A stretch of 58,340 bases of DNA, from the NCBI RefSeq assembly GCF_018332475.1, contig NZ_BOQB01000056.1:1-58340 (forward strand). The letters run 5' to 3'. The DNA is from Bacillus sanguinis. Lineage in GTDB: Bacteria; Bacillota; Bacilli; Bacillales; Bacillaceae_G. The notes beneath the pieces are model-generated. The model was given only the letters and a program-made list of their open reading frames with translations, did no database searches and had not been told where the DNA came from. Within the stretch, counting starts at the first letter, position 1, and each line of letters begins with the position of its first letter. Below are positions 55,588 through 58,340 of the stretch, one piece after another. A program made the translations under genes and the position numbers.

Positions 55588-56205
55588 TTACTGCTGTTCC
55601 TTTTTACCGTCTTGAGAACCACCTTCACCGCCTGCTTCTTTTTTATCAGAACCACTTTTTTCAGCCTTTTGTACACCTTTACTAATAATATCAATCATCT
55701 TAGCTTGGAAGAGTGGGCTTTCGGCAGTTTCTGTTAGTACTTGTTGTAAATATTGGCGGTATTCTTTGCTCTTCATCGTTTGTAGCATCATTTTTTCTAC
55801 TTCAGGGTTTTTCATAATTTCTATAACGCCTGCTTGGTATTCAGGGTCTTTTAGTAATGTTTTCATTAAGGTTGTTTGTTCTTTTCCCATACTTTTAGCA
55901 AATTTTGATGAGAACTCAGGGTCTTTAAAGAGCTTTTCCCAAAATTGTTGCCCTTTATCGGATACCATTGCATCTTCAATCGTTTTCTTTACTACTGTTT
56001 CATCTAGTATGAGTGCTTGTTTCATTTTTTCATCAGTTAACACATCTTGAATGGCTTTCTTACCTTGATCAGTTTTTAAAATATCAACAATCATTTTCTT
56101 CGTTTGATCATAATCAAGTTCGGACTTTGCTTCTTTTTCTTGTGCACATGCTACAAGTACAAAAAATAGAAAAGAAGAAGTCAAAACGAGCAGCATCCGT
56201 TTCAT
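55588..56205 (-). CDS. gerD: Spore germination lipoprotein GerD
   Basis: 205 aa. Inner spore membrane lipoprotein that clusters germinant receptors (germinosome) and speeds nutrient germination. Signal peptide with lipobox LVAC (17-20), C20 the lipidated residue. Helical middle with repeated KDPEF/KDPEY/KNPEV segments; the tail is low-complexity, rich in Gly, Lys and Glu. GAAAGGAG before the ATG on the minus strand. Convergent with salA. Confidence 0.95.
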   Translation of the reverse strand: MKRMLLVLTSSFLFFVLVACAQEKEAKSELDYDQTKKMIVDILKTDQGKKAIQDVLTDEKMKQALILDETVVKKTIEDAMVSDKGQQFWEKLFKDPEFSSKFAKSMGKEQTTLMKTLLKDPEYQAGVIEIMKNPEVEKMMLQTMKSKEYRQYLQQVLTETAESPLFQAKMIDIISKGVQKAEKSGSDKKEAGGEGGSQDGKKEQQ

Positions 56206-56240
56206 AAGTTGGAACTCCTTTCAGCACAGTTCTCTCTTTT

Positions 56241-56270
56241 TAATATAAATATCTTTAAGGAATTTATACA
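56241..56270 (-). promoter_or_regulatory. gerD promoter candidate, SigG type
   Basis: On the minus strand: TGTATA (56270-56265), 17 bases, TATATTA (56247-56241), near the SigG consensus TGNATA / CATACTA (5 of 7 at -10). gerD is a known SigG forespore gene in B. subtilis. Assignment is by eye. Confidence 0.5.
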
Positions 56271-56344
56271 TGAACATGGCTAGCTTTTTGAAATTGTCAT
56301 TGATACAATTTGATTAGAAATATAAGGATAATGGGGGATGTGTT

Positions 56345-56956
56345 GTGAATAGCCGCAAGTGGGTACGACTATTTTTTACGACGTTGTTTCTTGGTGGGAT
56401 TAGTACGGTCATTATTGGGTTTGTTTTAGAGTGGGACAAGTACGCTAAATTTTTTCAAAATTTCGACGGAAAGGAGATTTTAGCAGTTTCCTTCTGGTTG
56501 ATGGGCGTAGGATTCATTTTTAGTGTTATTAGTCAAATGGGGTTCTTTGCCTATTTAACAATCCATCGTTTTGGGCTAGGGATGTTCAGGTCACCTTCTT
56601 TATGGAATACAGTGCAGCTCTTCTTTATTGCATTCGTTTTATTTGATTTCGTGTATTTAAGATCTGTATTGATTGCAAATGGGGAAGTTTCATTAGGAAA
56701 TAACATACTTGTTGCAGGTGTATTATTTGTGTTTGGGGCCATTGTTGCTTACATAAAAAGTAAAGAAACGAATAGAAAGGCATTTGTGCCCGCCTTGTTC
56801 TTTATGGTTGTTGTAACAATTCTTGAGTGGGTACCAGCTCTTCGGATTAATGATACAGATTGGTTATATTTAATGGTGATACCACTTTTATTATGTAATG
56901 CATATCAGTTACTTATATTACATCGTTTAATTGGAAAGACGAGTAAGTCGGCCTAA
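56345..56956 (+). CDS. kbaA: KinB signalling pathway activation protein KbaA
   Basis: 203 aa membrane protein with about six hydrophobic helices. In B. subtilis KbaA is needed for KinB sensor kinase activity feeding the sporulation phosphorelay. The NSRKWVRLFFTTLFLGG start and VVTILEWVPALRINDTDWLYLMVIPLL segment match that family. It starts at GTG 56345 after GGGGGATG. Convergent with pdaB across the terminator at 57018. Confidence 0.93.
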   Translation: MNSRKWVRLFFTTLFLGGISTVIIGFVLEWDKYAKFFQNFDGKEILAVSFWLMGVGFIFSVISQMGFFAYLTIHRFGLGMFRSPSLWNTVQLFFIAFVLFDFVYLRSVLIANGEVSLGNNILVAGVLFVFGAIVAYIKSKETNRKAFVPALFFMVVVTILEWVPALRINDTDWLYLMVIPLLLCNAYQLLILHRLIGKTSKSA

Positions 56957-57017
56957 CTAATAGAGATTTTTTGAGTTTTTATGCAGAGGTAGTTGTACAA
57001 GTGTAAATATCGGGATG

Positions 57018-57059
57018 AAAAAAGCTCTATTACCTGAATGAAAGGTAGTAGAGCTTTTT
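57018..57059. terminator. Two-way terminator between kbaA and pdaB
   Basis: AAAAAGCTCTATTACCT (ending 57035) pairs with AGGTAGTAGAGCTTTTT (57043-57059), a 17-bp stem with one wobble and A/T flanks on both sides. It can terminate both convergent genes. Confidence 0.93.
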
Positions 57060-57085
57060 ATGTGTGAAGGCACGAGGGAAAAGAA

Positions 57086-57850
57086 TTACTGCACATCTTT
57101 ACTTTTCGTACTTGTATTGGAAATAAGTTGTGATACGGATATTTGCTCATAGCCGTCACTCTTTAACTTCTGCAGAAGCAGTGGTAAAGCTTTATTTGTT
57201 TGAAGAGCAGAATCGGATGCATGTAATAAGACGATATCCCCACCTTTTAAATTATTGGAGACGGTGGAAACGATATTGTTTACACCAGGATTTTTCCAGT
57301 CGTTTGAATTATTACTCCAATGAACGACGGTGTATCCGAGTGATTCTGCTATTTTAAGTGTTGCTTTGTTAAAGTCTCCACTAGGTGGACGCAATAGTTT
57401 GATTTGTTTCACACCGAGTTTTGTAAACACATCTTGTGCTCGTAAAAGATCTCTTCGTATTTCGTTTGTCTCTAGAGAAGTGTAGGACGTGTAATTGTAA
57501 CCCATACTACCTATTTCGTGTCCATCTTTTATGATGCGCTCAACAACATCAGGGTGTCTTTCTGCCCATGCAGCAGAAAGGAAGAAGGTTGCATTCTTAA
57601 TGTCTCTGTCTTTAAGTGTATCAAGGATTGGGATTGCTTTTTTGTCTCCCCAACTAATATCAAACGTGAATGCAACTTGTTTTTTAGAGGTGTCGCCTTT
57701 GTAAATAACTTTAGGTCCTGTAGCAGTTGAAAAAGCAGATTCATGTGAATATGTTTTTAAAAAGAGAAGCCATGCTGTAAATAAGGAAAGTATCACTATT
57801 AAGCTAATGTGTTTAAAATTTCTTTTACTCGTAATAAAAAAGAAAAACAT
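57086..57850 (-). CDS. pdaB: Sporulation polysaccharide deacetylase-family protein PdaB
   Basis: 254 aa. N-terminal membrane helix (about 13-32), then a NodB homology domain. Needed in B. subtilis for spore stability after the late stages. Motif 1 reads TFDISWGD (D64 kept, second Asp missing), motif 2 [11 protein letters not shown] (usual H-x3-H incomplete), motif 3 RPPSGDFN, and LLHAS near the end. The metal triad is therefore partly lost, as I recall for the family, and real deacetylase activity is doubtful. Bases 57851-58020 upstream hold no gene. Confidence 0.94.
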   Translation of the reverse strand: MFFFFITSKRNFKHISLIVILSLFTAWLLFLKTYSHESAFSTATGPKVIYKGDTSKKQVAFTFDISWGDKKAIPILDTLKDRDIKNATFFLSAAWAERHPDVVERIIKDGHEIGSMGYNYTSYTSLETNEIRRDLLRAQDVFTKLGVKQIKLLRPPSGDFNKATLKIAESLGYTVVHWSNNSNDWKNPGVNNIVSTVSNNLKGGDIVLLHASDSALQTNKALPLLLQKLKSDGYEQISVSQLISNTSTKSKDVQ

Positions 57851-58020
57851 AATATTACGCCCCTTTGTCCAATCCTTTTCAGTTACATATATGCTGTAAA
57901 TATAAAAAAGAGAACAAGGGATTAATATCGTAAGTAGTGGATATAATGGATGATAGGATTTTGTTAAATGAAAATGAGCGGAACGTTTATTGCGTTGTAA
58001 GAAATAATTGAGGTGATGAG

Positions 58021-58239
58021 TTGCTTGGGTTTATGTTAACGAAAGAAGAGAAAAAAGAAATAGAATACATATTGAAGAGAGAATTAGAAGAACTTTTATT
58101 TGATTTTGAAGATGAACGTATTCATGACGTTGTAAAAAAGGCGATGGAAGAAAGATATAAAATCATTTTTTGTTTGTTTCGAAGAGTTGCTAATGCAGAG
58201 GAATGTATTCGTTATGTAAGAAAAAGAACTTTTTATTAA
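58021..58239 (+). CDS. Small conserved hypothetical protein
   Basis: 72 aa, charged and helical, no signal peptide or membrane helix. I do not recognise the family. GAGGTG (58010-58015) suits TTG 58021; an in-frame ATG at 58033 is the alternative, giving 68 aa with poorer spacing. It lies alone between pdaB (divergent) and the rRNA promoter region. Composition is normal for the genome, and a good ribosome binding site supports it being real. Confidence 0.7.
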   Translation: MLGFMLTKEEKKEIEYILKRELEELLFDFEDERIHDVVKKAMEERYKIIFCLFRRVANAEECIRYVRKRTFY

Positions 58240-58245
58240 AAAGTG

Positions 58246-58275
58246 TTGACGCTGATAGTTATTATATGATAAATT
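58246..58275 (+). promoter_or_regulatory. First promoter of the next rRNA operon (candidate)
   Basis: TTGACG (58246-58251) and TAAATT (58270-58275) with TG at 58267-58268, spacer 18: an extended -10 like those before rpmG and rplGB. It begins 7 bases after the small gene. The downstream hairpin GCTGATGCGGAAACGCAG-type stretch (58285-58304) follows the start. Confidence 0.5.
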
Positions 58276-58334
58276 AATAACCGTCGCTGATGCGGAAACG
58301 CAGAAGATGATAAAAAGAAATTAAAAAACTTAGT

Positions 58335-58340
58335 TGACAT
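58335..58340 (+). promoter_or_regulatory. -35 box of a second rRNA-type promoter, cut by window end
   Basis: TTGACA-type start at 58334-58339 after the A-rich stretch GATAAAAAGAAATTAAAAAAC, typical of an UP element before an rRNA P2 promoter. The -10 lies outside the window, so the rRNA operon itself is inferred. Confidence 0.55.

Overview
The window is a 58 kb piece of core chromosome from a low-GC Gram-positive, endospore-forming bacterium. Gene order and protein sequence fit the Bacillus cereus group closely. Spore genes are present (sigH, cwlD, gerD, pdaB, kbaA). Strong GGAGG-type ribosome binding sites, frequent TTG/GTG starts and a Cys T-box also point to Bacillus. The window opens at the end of one rRNA operon (5S gene and terminator) and closes inside the promoter region of what is probably the next one. 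I found no insertion sequence, prophage, CRISPR array, tRNA, broken gene or foreign-looking island.

Layout. (1) 30-180: 5S rRNA and terminator. (2) 286-8885: the ctsR-mcsA-mcsB-clpC heat-shock/protein quality-control operon under a CtsR operator, then radA, disA and a PIN-TRAM membrane protein. (3) 8902-15863: ispD-ispF (isoprenoids), gltX, a T-box-controlled cysE-cysS, then the RNA genes mrnC, rlmB and yacP/rae1. (4) 15868-20416: sigH, rpmG, secE-nusG, rplKA and rplJL, with leaders that look autoregulated. (5) 20442-28515: a methyltransferase, rpoB and rpoC. (6) 28629-33559: rplGB, rpsL, rpsG, fusA, tuf. (7) 33680-48662: the S10-spc-alpha cluster from rpsJ to rplQ, including secY, adk, map, infA and rpoA. 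(8) 48708-52997: the ECF transporter core ecfA1-ecfA2-ecfT, truA, rplM-rpsI. (9) 53114-58239: ybaK, cwlD, salA, gerD (minus), kbaA, pdaB (minus) and a small unknown gene. (10) 58246-58340: rRNA-type promoter elements.

Functionally the window holds most of the translation and transcription machinery (ribosomal proteins, EF-G, EF-Tu, IF-1, RNA polymerase beta, beta', alpha, NusG), the Sec channel, and stress and sporulation control. Nearly all genes point rightward; only gerD and pdaB are on the minus strand, each facing its convergent neighbour across a two-way terminator.

I do not see a new protein-coding system. The gene complement is that expected for this locus. The less explained signals are in the non-coding parts: a hairpin lying between the nusG Shine-Dalgarno and its start codon, paired L1-type motifs before rplK and rplA, a palindrome in the spacer of the rpoB-proximal promoter, a perfect palindrome before ybaK, strong hairpins without U-tracts inside the ribosomal clusters, and a terminator overlapping the sigH promoter. 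All were read by eye; no folding, alignment or database search was run.
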